Shown: positions 17,572-26,121 of the stretch, one piece after another
Layout of the letters: the number at the start of each line of letters is the position of its first letter
How positions within the stretch are numbered: position 1 is the stretch's first letter
Assembly (NCBI GenBank): GCA_902611135.1
Contig: CACLYL010000010.1
Span: 1-35,886 of the forward strand
Direction: 5' to 3'
Source of the DNA: an uncultured Fidelibacterota bacterium
Lineage (GTDB): Bacteria; Fidelibacterota; Marinisomatia; Marinisomatales; UBA1611
Length of the DNA stretch: 35,886 bases
Notes under the pieces: model-generated
Databases searched by the model: none
What the model was told of the DNA's origin: nothing
What the model saw: the letters and a program-made list of their open reading frames with translations, nothing else
Made by a program: the position numbers and the translations under genes

Positions 17572-19890
17572 ATGACTCTTTGGATTCAAATATATTTACT
17601 CAATAAATTTACGCACAATAATCTTATGATCATGCAAATAATCTTTTTTAAAGTTTTATTATTTAATTTTTTAATATCACAAAATCTTTTTTGGCCAACC
17701 GATGGCAAGAAGAATTTTTCATCAAATTTTGGTGAATATAGAAATGGTTTGTTTCATCTTGGATTAGATGTAAAAACGGATGGCATCGTTGGAAAAAAAG
17801 TTTTTGCAATCGATGATGGCTATATCCACAGAATGAGATCAGATTATACAGGTTATGGAAAAGCCCTTTACCAAACAACTGTATCTGGGCATGAAGTAGT
17901 TTATGCTCACCTTAAGAGCTTTACACCCTTAATGAATAAAGTATGGAGATTGCAACAAGCAAAAAGGAATAGTTATAAAGTAGATGCTCATTTTTCGACA
18001 CGAGAGTTCCAGGTTAAAAAAGGGGATTTAATTGGATATTCAGGTAATACTGGCAATTCATTTGCTCCTCACTTGCATTTAGAAATTAGATCAAGCAAAA
18101 GTGAGCCCTTGAATCCCTTAACTATGGGATTTAAGAATTTGCCTGACAATGTGATGCCCATACCAAAAGAATTAGCAATTATACCACTTTCTATAAAATC
18201 TATAATTAATGCAAGTCAACTTTCTCAAACAATACCACTTTTCAGAGATCAATCAGGTATTTATCACCTTTCTGATTCTATCAGTGTTTTTGGAGAATTT
18301 GGATTTGCCCTAAAAGCAGTAGATAAAAGGGAAGGGGCCAACAATATTTATCAATTTAATAAAGCAGAATTAAAAGTCAATAATGAACTCAAATTTAGTT
18401 TAGAATATTCAAAAATACCGTTTTATGAAAATAAGTTTGCAAAAGAAGTTGTTCAATATAATTTATTAAGAAATAACTTAGGGGAATTCCAAAAGCTATA
18501 TCGGGCTAAAGAACAAAAACAAATTTCTATCCACAATACAAAGGATAATGGGATCATAAACCTCCCTCCAGGCAACCACAATATTGAGATTATAATTTAT
18601 GATGCAGCTAACAATAAAGCTATAATTAAAGGCATAGTAGTAGGGTCCTTCCCCACAAGCATCAATGCAGAAGAGATTTTTAGAGACGAAAATATAATTA
18701 CTCTTGCCTTAACACCATCAAGAGGAAGTGTTCCTTTGAAAGATGTTATCTTATATAATTTCACACCTTTCGGTTTTGTTGACAAAAAGGTTAATATCAT
18801 TGAAAAGTCACAAGTAAAAGATAATTTACATGTGACCTTTTCTTCAAATGATAGTAGAAATCGAATAATCCAAATAATTGGTATTAATAAATTTGGTGGA
18901 ATAGTACAACCATCTCATTGGACAAATATAACCTCTACCAGTAGCATACTTGAAATAAATCCATCACTTAAAATTTCAAGTTCCAAAGAAGGTGTTTTAT
19001 TTCAAATAGATCTTGATAAATACATAAAAACACGAGCCATTTTGAAATTAGCAAACGACAATACGTTCACATCCTATAAAATGAACCAAGTAAGGCCAAG
19101 CACCTACATAACAGAGAAGCTTGATCATGATGTAGTTAAAGATATGGATCATGTATTAGTTGAGCTATACAGCAATGACAAAATTAAAGAAACGCGTTTC
19201 CACTATCAGTTAAAAGCTGTTGAATCAAAAGAGGAAACATCCATCTTCTCAAATGATAGAAACTGTACAATACATACTAAAACTGGATCATTATTTCAAA
19301 AGAATGTTCTTTGGATAGATAAAGTAAAAAGGTTTGCCGAAGTTGAAGATGGATTTCATCTATCCCCTGTATACCAACTTCAACCCTATGACCTAGCCTT
19401 GAAAGGTAAAATTGAAGTTCAATTAAAGTATAGTGAGGACTTAAGAGAACATTCTAATTTAGGTATTTATTATTATAATCAGAAAAATTCTGATTGGGAG
19501 TATTTAAAAACAGAACGTTTAAGAAACAGGTTTATTTTGAGAGCGGAGCTAACCGATATGGAAGCAATAACAATAATCCAAGATTTAAACCCGCCAAAGG
19601 TCATAAAAGCATTCCCTGAAAATGGAGGTAGATATTTATCCAAAGATATAAAAGGGATTCTAATTAATATAGATGATAAAATATCTGGTGTTGAACCAAA
19701 AGAAGAATCTTTTAAATTAAAGTTTAATGGCAGTGATCTTTACCCTGCTTATCAGCCTATAAAAAGGATTGTTTCTTATGATTTTGATAATAGCCTCAGT
19801 GCTGGACAGCATAAAATAGAATTCACAGTAAAAGACAGAATGAGCAATGAATTATCAAAAGTGATTCATTTTGTCGTAATAAAAGACTAA
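17572..19890 (+). CDS. M23 family metallopeptidase (LytM/lysostaphin-like), exported
   Basis: The product (772 residues from the first ATG) has a complete M23 domain near its N-terminus: FHLGLD with zinc ligands His62 and Asp66, YAHL with catalytic His113, and PHLHLE with His167/His169. Such enzymes cut peptidoglycan cross-links or act on secreted proteins. The following ~580 residues are beta-rich with Ig-like segments and no second enzyme. The first ATG puts ~20 residues before the signal; the ATGs at 17626 or 17632 give MQIIFFKVLLFNFLISQ, a classic signal peptide, and are more likely. The stop overlaps the cdd start (TAATG), so it heads the nucleoside salvage operon. Confidence 0.9.
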   Translation: MTLWIQIYLLNKFTHNNLMIMQIIFFKVLLFNFLISQNLFWPTDGKKNFSSNFGEYRNGLFHLGLDVKTDGIVGKKVFAIDDGYIHRMRSDYTGYGKALYQTTVSGHEVVYAHLKSFTPLMNKVWRLQQAKRNSYKVDAHFSTREFQVKKGDLIGYSGNTGNSFAPHLHLEIRSSKSEPLNPLTMGFKNLPDNVMPIPKELAIIPLSIKSIINASQLSQTIPLFRDQSGIYHLSDSISVFGEFGFALKAVDKREGANNIYQFNKAELKVNNELKFSLEYSKIPFYENKFAKEVVQYNLLRNNLGEFQKLYRAKEQKQISIHNTKDNGIINLPPGNHNIEIIIYDAANNKAIIKGIVVGSFPTSINAEEIFRDENIITLALTPSRGSVPLKDVILYNFTPFGFVDKKVNIIEKSQVKDNLHVTFSSNDSRNRIIQIIGINKFGGIVQPSHWTNITSTSSILEINPSLKISSSKEGVLFQIDLDKYIKTRAILKLANDNTFTSYKMNQVRPSTYITEKLDHDVVKDMDHVLVELYSNDKIKETRFHYQLKAVESKEETSIFSNDRNCTIHTKTGSLFQKNVLWIDKVKRFAEVEDGFHLSPVYQLQPYDLALKGKIEVQLKYSEDLREHSNLGIYYYNQKNSDWEYLKTERLRNRFILRAELTDMEAITIIQDLNPPKVIKAFPENGGRYLSKDIKGILINIDDKISGVEPKEESFKLKFNGSDLYPAYQPIKRIVSYDFDNSLSAGQHKIEFTVKDRMSNELSKVIHFVVIKD

Positions 19891-20270
19891 TGGAAGATAT
19901 TGTTAAAATTGCAATACTGATGAGAAGGAGAGCTTTTGCTCCTTATTCAAATTATAGAGTAGGAGCAGCTGTGAAAACAAAAACAGGAGAAATTATTGGC
20001 GGATGTAATATTGAATCATCGAGCTACGGGCTTACCTGTTGCGCAGAACGGGTAGCAATATACAATGCCATTTCAAAAGGGTTTAATCAATTTAATTCTA
20101 TAGCAGTGAGCACGAAAAATGCAGGTTATCCTTGTGGCGCATGTCGTCAAGTTATCTGGGAACTCTGCGAGGATATAATTATTTATATTTGTAATTCGAA
20201 AACACTGGTAAAAGAACTCAAATCTTCAGATTTATTGCCAAATCCTTTTAATAAATCCTTTTTAAAATAA
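19890..20270 (+). CDS. cdd: Cytidine deaminase
   Basis: This 126-residue cytoplasmic enzyme deaminates cytidine and deoxycytidine to uridine and deoxyuridine in pyrimidine salvage. It has the CAE motif (Cys51 zinc ligand, Glu53 proton shuttle) and the PCGAC motif (Cys82, Cys85 zinc ligands), plus the N-terminal YSNYRVGAAV substrate loop (about 19-28). The length fits the short tetrameric class. It overlaps the M23 peptidase stop by one base and is followed two bases later by udk, which uses its product uridine. Confidence 0.96.
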   Translation: MEDIVKIAILMRRRAFAPYSNYRVGAAVKTKTGEIIGGCNIESSSYGLTCCAERVAIYNAISKGFNQFNSIAVSTKNAGYPCGACRQVIWELCEDIIIYICNSKTLVKELKSSDLLPNPFNKSFLK

Positions 20271-20272
20271 AA

Positions 20273-20866
20273 ATGCTTATAATTGGTATAGCTGGAGGAA
20301 GTGGATCGGGAAAAACATTTTTAACTAAAAAGATCTTTCGATCATTCAAAACTAGATGTGTTGTAATCCATCAAGACTCCTATTATAAAGATTTGTCGCA
20401 CCTAAGCATGAAAGAAAGAATATCAAATAATTTTGACCATCCTAACTCAATTGATATAAGGCTTTTAATAAAAGATGTTAAAACTTTAATTAATGGTGAG
20501 TCTATCCTTCAGCCAATATATGATTTTTCAAATCATACCCGAAAACAGAAATATTTAACTATAACTCCGAATCCGATTATTATTGTTGAGGGTGTACTAA
20601 TTTTTCATTTTAAAGAGCTAGCTAATCTATTTTCATTAAAGATATTCCTGGATGTTGATTCTGATATTCGCTTTATTAGAAGATTAAAAAGGGATGTTAA
20701 AGAACGAAAAAGACAAGTAAAGGATATTTGTAAACAGTATTTAAATTCTGTAAAACCTATGCACGAACTATTTGTTGAAAAGACAAAGTATAATTCTGAC
20801 ATTGTCTTAAAAAACCAATATGATTATAATCTTGTGCTAGATACAATAAAAAACAACTTAATCTAA
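20273..20866 (+). CDS. udk: Uridine kinase
   Basis: This 197-residue P-loop kinase phosphorylates uridine and cytidine to UMP and CMP. It has the Walker A loop GGSGSGKT (8-15), the HQDSYYKDL segment near 39-47, NFDHPNSID near 57-65, and VEGVLIFH near 104-111. It is slightly shorter than E. coli Udk, mainly at the C-terminus. It lies between cdd and tdk, with gaps of two and four bases, so it is clearly part of a pyrimidine nucleoside salvage operon. Confidence 0.94.
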   Translation: MLIIGIAGGSGSGKTFLTKKIFRSFKTRCVVIHQDSYYKDLSHLSMKERISNNFDHPNSIDIRLLIKDVKTLINGESILQPIYDFSNHTRKQKYLTITPNPIIIVEGVLIFHFKELANLFSLKIFLDVDSDIRFIRRLKRDVKERKRQVKDICKQYLNSVKPMHELFVEKTKYNSDIVLKNQYDYNLVLDTIKNNLI

Positions 20867-20870
20867 GTAA

Positions 20871-21425
20871 ATGAACCAAAGATTAAATAAGTCAGGTACT
20901 ATTGAAGTAATATGTGGATGTATGTTCTCTGGAAAAACTGAGGAACTTATTCGCAGAATTAGACGTGCTCAAATTGCTAGACTGTCAGTTATTGTTTTCA
21001 AGCCAATTATTGATTCGCGTTACAGCAAAACAGAAATTGTCAGTCACAACAATGATAAAATTAATTCCATCCCGATTGCTAAATCTACAGAAATGATTCA
21101 GTCTTCTAATGGTTGCGATGTAATTGGAATTGACGAGGCACAATTTTTTGATAAAGAAATTGTAGAAACTTGCATCACTCTAGCAAGGAGAGGGAAAAGG
21201 GTAATCATAGCTGGGCTAGATAAAGATTATAAAGGAGAACCTTTTGGTTTTATTCCTAATTTGATGTGTGAAGCTGATTACTTATTAAAACTAAGAGCCA
21301 TATGTGTGATTTGTGGAAACTTTGCCTCCTATACAAAAAGAATCACAAGTGAAACTAAACAAGTGGTTATTGGAGAATTAAATAAATATGAAGCTAGATG
21401 TCGAAAATGCTATAGTTTAGAATGA
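20871..21425 (+). CDS. tdk: Thymidine kinase
   Basis: This 184-residue type II thymidine kinase makes dTMP from thymidine. It has the P-loop GCMFSGKTEE (16-25), the DEAQFF motif (about 88-93), the lasso-loop region near KDYKGEPFGF, and the four-Cys zinc site as CVIC and CRKC near the C-terminus. Its stop overlaps the transporter start (ATGA at 21422-21425). With cdd, udk and the CNT transporter it covers import and first phosphorylation of pyrimidine nucleosides. Confidence 0.96.
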   Translation: MNQRLNKSGTIEVICGCMFSGKTEELIRRIRRAQIARLSVIVFKPIIDSRYSKTEIVSHNNDKINSIPIAKSTEMIQSSNGCDVIGIDEAQFFDKEIVETCITLARRGKRVIIAGLDKDYKGEPFGFIPNLMCEADYLLKLRAICVICGNFASYTKRITSETKQVVIGELNKYEARCRKCYSLE

Positions 21426-22663
21426 ATAATCTAGTTGGTATTATTGGAATTTTTGTTCTACTTGGGATCGCTTTTTTGATTTCAAATAATCGTTCAAAAA
21501 TAGACTATAAATTGATTGCATGGGGATTATGCTTGCAATGGTTTTTTGCCTTTTTTATTTTAAGCACACCTGTTGGTAGACCAATTTTTGGTTTTCTGGA
21601 TAAATTTATCAATAAAATTATAAGTTTTTCTAATGCAGGAAGTGACTTTTTATTTACTTCATTTGTTCCAGAGATTGGTTATCACTCTGCTCTTATTAAT
21701 TTTGCATTTCGAGCCTTACCAACAATAATATTTTTTTCAGCTCTAATTTCAATCCTATATCATTTAAATATTATCCAATTAATTATTAAGGTTTTGTCAA
21801 CAGTTATGCAAAAAACAATGAAAACCACTGGACCAGAAACTTTGAGTGTTTCTGCGAATATTTTTGTTGGACAAACCGAGGCTCCTCTTCTGATACGGCC
21901 CTACATAAATAACATGACAAAGTCAGAACTTATGGCAGTTACAGTTGGAGGTTTTTCAACAGTTGCTGGTGGTGTATTAGCAATTTATGTGAGCTGGTTA
22001 ACGAATATTAATGGGATTGCTGGTCATTTACTTGCAGCTTCAGTAATGTCCGCTCCTGCAGCGCTCATAATAGCTAAAATTATTTATCCAGAAACAGAAA
22101 TTCCAAAGTCTGTTGAAAAAGTCAATATAAAACTTGAAAAAAATAGTTCTAATATTATAGAAGCTTTTAGCGATGGCGCAACTGATGGTTTAAAGTTAGC
22201 AGGGAATATCGCAGCGATGCTGATAGCATTTGTCTCAATGATTGCTCTAATTGATTATTCAATAGGAGCTATTTATTCATATTTAGGATTTGGGAATTTA
22301 TCTTTAGATGAAATCTTAGGTCTTTTTTTTCAACCTTTAGCGTGGTCTATGGGTATCCCTTGGAATGAATCTTCTATTGCTGGAGCACTTATGGCGAAGA
22401 AGATTATATTTACAGAACTTATTGCTTATGCAGATCTAGAAAATTTAATAACTTCAAATAGTATTTCAGATAGGACAGCAATTATTTGTTCTTACGCATT
22501 ATGCGGATTTGCAAATTTTGGCTCTATTGGAATTCAACTTGGAGGAATTGGCAGTATTGCTCCAAAAAGAAAAAAAGACTTAGCTAAAATTATATTCAAA
22601 GCAATGATTGGAGGTGCATTAGCCTCTTGGTTAACAGCAACAATTGCAGGAATTTTAATTTAA
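21422..22663 (+). CDS. nupC: Concentrative nucleoside transporter (CNT/NupC family)
   Basis: The 413-residue inner-membrane protein has about ten hydrophobic helices. It has the CNT nucleoside-binding motif GQTEAPLLIRPY (about 151-162), preceded by SANIFV, and the second motif NESSIAGALMAKK (about 316-328), then a CGFANFGSIGI stretch near 363-373. CNT proteins import nucleosides with Na+ or H+. The sodium or proton choice cannot be read here. It overlaps tdk by four bases and precedes adk by seven, so uptake and salvage are co-expressed. Confidence 0.94.
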   Translation: MNNLVGIIGIFVLLGIAFLISNNRSKIDYKLIAWGLCLQWFFAFFILSTPVGRPIFGFLDKFINKIISFSNAGSDFLFTSFVPEIGYHSALINFAFRALPTIIFFSALISILYHLNIIQLIIKVLSTVMQKTMKTTGPETLSVSANIFVGQTEAPLLIRPYINNMTKSELMAVTVGGFSTVAGGVLAIYVSWLTNINGIAGHLLAASVMSAPAALIIAKIIYPETEIPKSVEKVNIKLEKNSSNIIEAFSDGATDGLKLAGNIAAMLIAFVSMIALIDYSIGAIYSYLGFGNLSLDEILGLFFQPLAWSMGIPWNESSIAGALMAKKIIFTELIAYADLENLITSNSISDRTAIICSYALCGFANFGSIGIQLGGIGSIAPKRKKDLAKIIFKAMIGGALASWLTATIAGILI

Positions 22664-22670
22664 TTACAAA

Positions 22671-23240
22671 ATGAATATATTAATAATCGGACCTCCTGGC
22701 GTAGGAAAAGGAACTCAGGCAAAGTTAATTAAAGATACACTTGGATTAATTCACTTATCAACAGGAGAACTTTTAAGGAAGGAAATAAAAACTAAATCAA
22801 AAGTTGGAATTATTTCCAAGCGATTCATTGATAAGGGAGAATTTATTCCTGATGATATTATGCTTGAAATAATAAATAATACGATAACAAGGCATAACTG
22901 TTTAAAGGGTTATTTATTTGATGGATTCCCAAGAACTCTACCTCAAGCAGAGGGACTTGATATGATTCTAAATAAATATAATTGTAATATAAATGCTGCC
23001 ATCAATCTAACAGCCAGTATTGAGGAACTCAAAATACGTTTGTTAAAAAGAAGTAATCAAGGCAATAGAAGCGATGACCTTCCATCCATTATAGATAAAA
23101 GGCAAAAGATTTATTGGATTCAAACTGCACCAATATTAAAATATTACAAAGCAAAAAACCTTTTGAAAGAGGTAGATGGTTTAGGTTCGATCAAACATGT
23201 TAATAAGAGAATATTAAATATTTTTAATTCGAATGATTAA
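22671..23240 (+). CDS. adk: Adenylate kinase (short form)
   Basis: The 189-residue enzyme converts ATP + AMP to 2 ADP. It has the P-loop GPPGVGKGTQ (7-16), the AMP-binding STGELLR (about 30-36), FDGFPRT (about 83-89), and the arginines of KRSNQGNRSDD (about 128-138) where the LID would be. The long zinc-type LID insert is absent, so it is the short class. It continues the nucleotide salvage run and overlaps coaE by eight bases. A true adk is favoured over UMP/CMP kinase by the STGELLR block. Confidence 0.94.
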   Translation: MNILIIGPPGVGKGTQAKLIKDTLGLIHLSTGELLRKEIKTKSKVGIISKRFIDKGEFIPDDIMLEIINNTITRHNCLKGYLFDGFPRTLPQAEGLDMILNKYNCNINAAINLTASIEELKIRLLKRSNQGNRSDDLPSIIDKRQKIYWIQTAPILKYYKAKNLLKEVDGLGSIKHVNKRILNIFNSND

Positions 23241-23826
23241 AATAGGACTTACTGGTAGTATTGGTTCAGGAAAAAGTATTGTAAGTACATATTTTAAAAA
23301 GTGGGGTTGTTATATTTTTGATGCAGATAAGGTTTCAAAAAAAATATTATTTGAAAATGAGACGACACAAAATGAAATTATAGCAGAATTTGGTACTGAC
23401 GTCCTTGGAATTAATAAGAGGATAGATAATGTAAAGTTAGCTAAAATTGCTTTTCAAAATGAGGATTATCAATTAAGGTTAAATTCAATTATACATCCAT
23501 ACATTTTTAAAGAGATCCATACCTCAATTGATCAAATATCTAAAGAAGAGTCATATGATATCTTTGTCGTTGATGCTGCCTTAATATATGAAACAGGATT
23601 TGAAATACACATGGATTATGTGGTGGTCGTTACATCAAGATTAAAATTAAGAACTGAGAGAGCTTTAATCGCAGGAAGATTAAAAAGAGATGATTTTTTA
23701 AAAAGAGAAGCTCTTCAGTGGCCAGATCAAGATAAAGTTAAAGTGGCTGACTTTGTTATTCATAACAATGGAACGGAAGATGAGCTTAAGGAAGAATCAA
23801 AAAAAATATTTAATTATTTTAAATAA
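23233..23826 (+). CDS. coaE: Dephospho-CoA kinase
   Basis: This 197-residue P-loop kinase carries out the last step of coenzyme A synthesis. It has GSIGSGKS (8-15), FDADKVSKKIL (about 30-40, the substrate-binding DAD motif), a HP motif (IIHPYIFKE near 89-97), and VDAALIYETG near 116-125. The length is normal. The start lies inside the end of adk. It is the last gene of the peptidase/salvage run and is convergent with the 154-residue protein gene, with ten bases between stops. Confidence 0.96.
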   Translation: MIKIGLTGSIGSGKSIVSTYFKKWGCYIFDADKVSKKILFENETTQNEIIAEFGTDVLGINKRIDNVKLAKIAFQNEDYQLRLNSIIHPYIFKEIHTSIDQISKEESYDIFVVDAALIYETGFEIHMDYVVVVTSRLKLRTERALIAGRLKRDDFLKREALQWPDQDKVKVADFVIHNNGTEDELKEESKKIFNYFK

Positions 23827-23840
23827 TTAATATTAATTAT
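23823..23840. repeat. AT-only perfect palindrome at a convergent gene junction
   Basis: ATAATTAATATTAATTAT is an 18-base perfect palindrome spanning both stop codons (coaE and the opposite gene). Being A/T only and without a loop, it would be a weak hairpin. It may help transcription end but I do not call it a terminator. Confidence 0.4.
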
Positions 23841-24301
23841 CTCAAACTTATAGGTTTATCTAATACTTCTTTTAAAATAATAGCGCGCCTTATTGAGCTT
23901 TTATTATTTAGACTCAATTTTAAGTTTAACTCTGTTCTTTTTACTCTTTTTGTAACTTGATTAGTCAAGGTTTGATTATTTGAAAAGTCTAATCCTTTAT
24001 CATTGTTTGTTCTCTTTATATTAACAGAATTATCTTTTTTAGGATCTACTTTTGGAGTGTTGATTTTTTGATTAGCTTTTTCAGCTGGCGTAATAGATTG
24101 AACAATTTCATTATAATTTTTTTCAGTACTATCTCCAGCAATTCCTTTGAAAATATTTTCAAAATTAAAATTTAAATCATTACTTGATTTTGAATCATCC
24201 CAATTTGGATCAGATTGAATTTTATTTCTTTTTGCCTTATCTCTTCTATTTTTGAAAAAACCAGCAATTAAATACAAAAGCATTATTAGTATCCCTTCCA
24301 T
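23837..24301 (-). CDS. Small membrane-anchored protein with conserved C-terminal motif
   Basis: The 154-residue protein has one N-terminal hydrophobic helix (about 3-16), a basic stop-transfer patch (FKNRRDKAKRNK), a long polar Asn/Ser/Lys-rich linker that should be disordered, and a C-terminus IRRAIILKEVLDKPISLR. Similar LRxAxxxxEILGxPxxLR ends close many small anchored proteins of unknown function in other Gram-negatives, as I recall them, so the tail may be a binding peptide. It faces the cytoplasm by the positive-inside rule. It is the last gene after nfeD, floA and the methyltransferase. Function unknown. Confidence 0.7.
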   Translation of the reverse strand: MEGILIMLLYLIAGFFKNRRDKAKRNKIQSDPNWDDSKSSNDLNFNFENIFKGIAGDSTEKNYNEIVQSITPAEKANQKINTPKVDPKKDNSVNIKRTNNDKGLDFSNNQTLTNQVTKRVKRTELNLKLSLNNKSSIRRAIILKEVLDKPISLR

Positions 24302-24302
24302 A

Positions 24303-25115
24303 TTAATCCTTCTTTCTTTCTAATAGATAAAGGACACCATTTGATAGAATTTCATCAAAAAGTGGAATATGGAAAATAAAGTTTCTAAGGCTAGGCAAGC
24401 CAAACCGATATGAATAAGCTGGCCTCAATATCCATCCTGTTTTTTTTAAAGTATTAAGGCCTACCTTTTTGATTATTTTATCCATTTCATATATTGATAT
24501 TCTGTTCCTTTTAGTATGGAACAGATAATCTATCTTTTTATCAGTACATGATATGAGTTTTAAATATAGTTTATATAAATAGTCAGGTAATAAGTGCAGG
24601 TAGGGTATTTTACCAAACAAGTTTGGTATTGTTTGTTGATGACCCGCATATGCACAATACTTTGGAGGGAAGGACATAAACAATTTCCCTCCTGGGTTTA
24701 ATAAATTAAATATATTATTCAAAGCTAATTCTTTATCTTCTATATGCTCAATGACATCTCTAATTATTATGGTGTCATAACTTTTTAAAGCATACTTCTC
24801 ATAAGATTTTTTGATACAAATATCTGCTTGGAATAAATTGATTTTTAATTTTTCATTTAATATTTTAGCATTATTATATCTAATATCTGATAACTCAAGG
24901 CCTGAACAATTTGCTCCTCTTTCATAATAGAAATTTAATAATCCTGCTTCAGCACAACCAATCTCTAATATATTTTGGTTAACAACATTTTCATCACCAA
25001 TAAACTTTAATAAGAAGTTCTTTGCGTACCATTGTTGCTCATCAAAACATCTCAAACACCTTTGTGATATCTTGTGAAGATTATTTTTTGAAGGTATACT
25101 TCCTAGTATTTCCAC
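24303..25115 (-). CDS. Class I SAM-dependent methyltransferase
   Basis: This 270-residue protein has SAM motif I as NILEIGCAEAGLL (48-60), a GLELS acidic strand (about 72-76), motif II/III as IIIRDVIEHIED (about 115-126), and LLNPGGKLFMSFPP (about 135-148), fitting Methyltransf_23/ubiE-like enzymes. The N-terminus has RCLRCFDEQQWY and the C-terminus is hydrophobic/aromatic (HIPLFDEILSNGVLYLLE). The substrate is not predictable; many such proteins act on lipids, quinones or polysaccharide precursors. It is one base from the small anchored gene and five bases after floA. Confidence 0.85.
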   Translation of the reverse strand: MEILGSIPSKNNLHKISQRCLRCFDEQQWYAKNFLLKFIGDENVVNQNILEIGCAEAGLLNFYYERGANCSGLELSDIRYNNAKILNEKLKINLFQADICIKKSYEKYALKSYDTIIIRDVIEHIEDKELALNNIFNLLNPGGKLFMSFPPKYCAYAGHQQTIPNLFGKIPYLHLLPDYLYKLYLKLISCTDKKIDYLFHTKRNRISIYEMDKIIKKVGLNTLKKTGWILRPAYSYRFGLPSLRNFIFHIPLFDEILSNGVLYLLERKKD

Positions 25116-25120
25116 TTTTA

Positions 25121-26107
25121 TTATTCTGCAACACTATCGTCTTGTGAAATTTTGTCTCTCATGGTTGTATCCGATTTGATATTCTCCATTTTATAAAAAT
25201 CCATAATGCCCATATTCCCTTCTCTAAAAGCTTGCGACATTGCTTTTGGTACTTCAGCTTCAGCTTCAACTACTTTGGCTTTCATCTCTTCAACCTTTGC
25301 TTTCATTTCTTGCTCTGCAGCTACAGCCATGGCTCTTCTGCTTTCTGCTTTTGCTTGAGCTACTTGCTTATCTGCTTCAGCCTGATCAGCATCAAGTTGA
25401 GCTCCAACATTTTTCCCAACATCTACATCTGCAATATCAATTGATAAAATAGAATATGCTGATCCTGAATCAAGACCTTTTACCAAAACAGCTTTAGAAA
25501 TAGCATCAGGATTTTCTAAAACTATTTTATAATTTGAAGAAGATCCAATTGCACTAACTATTCCTTCACCAACTCGTGCTATAATTGTGTCATCTGTCGC
25601 ACCACCAACTAATTGTTCAATATTAGTTCTAACAGTGACCCTAGCTTTTGCCATTAACTGAATTCCGTCTTTTGCAACTGCAGAGACTTTTCCTTGACTA
25701 GGGCAATCAATTACTTTAGGATAAACACTAGTTTTTACAGCATCATTAACATCTCGGCCTGCAAGATCTATAGCTGTGGCAGTTTCAAATGTTAAAGGGA
25801 TGCTTGCTTTATCAGAGGCAATTAAAGCTGAAACAACGTTTTGAACATTTCCACCGGCAAGAAAATGAGTTTCTAGCATATCAGTTGATATTGCATCCAG
25901 ACCAGCTTTATGTAGATTAATAACCCCATCAGTGACTAATCGGGGCGAGATTTTTCTAAGTCTCATTCTAATTAAGTCCACTATTCTAATTCTGCCAACA
26001 CCCAAAGAAACTATTCCTTGAATCCACATACCCACTGGGACAAAATATAAAATAAGCAGAATGACTATTAAAATCATACTGAGCATTAAGACTTGAACTA
26101 CTGGCAT
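25121..26107 (-). CDS. floA: Flotillin-like protein FloA
   Basis: This 328-residue protein matches bacterial FloA (YqfA), a scaffold of membrane microdomains. It has an N-terminal membrane hairpin segment (about 4-26, ending YFVPVGMW), the SPFH-like core with [19 protein letters not shown] (about 53-71) and [18 protein letters not shown] (about 171-188), and a C-terminal Ala/Glu/Lys coiled coil (about 238-295) that drives oligomers. The pairing with nfeD just upstream (14-base gap) is the classic arrangement. Length equals the family norm. Confidence 0.97.
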   Translation of the reverse strand: MPVVQVLMLSMILIVILLILYFVPVGMWIQGIVSLGVGRIRIVDLIRMRLRKISPRLVTDGVINLHKAGLDAISTDMLETHFLAGGNVQNVVSALIASDKASIPLTFETATAIDLAGRDVNDAVKTSVYPKVIDCPSQGKVSAVAKDGIQLMAKARVTVRTNIEQLVGGATDDTIIARVGEGIVSAIGSSSNYKIVLENPDAISKAVLVKGLDSGSAYSILSIDIADVDVGKNVGAQLDADQAEADKQVAQAKAESRRAMAVAAEQEMKAKVEEMKAKVVEAEAEVPKAMSQAFREGNMGIMDFYKMENIKSDTTMRDKISQDDSVAE

Positions 26108-26121
26108 AAATTGACTCCTAA

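Noticed and set aside
17663-17878. Minus-strand frame inside the M23 peptidase gene
   Set aside because: It overlaps the zinc-binding core of a clear enzyme and has no export signal, domain or ribosome site of its own.
23823-23840. AT-only palindrome as an intrinsic terminator
   Set aside because: No GC pairs and no loop; the symmetry comes largely from two facing stop codons in AT-rich DNA.
25232-25452. Leu/Phe-rich plus-strand frames opposite floA and opposite dnaG (about 11836-12356)
   Set aside because: They are antisense shadows of coding regions for Lys/Glu-rich helices; no ribosome site and no domain.
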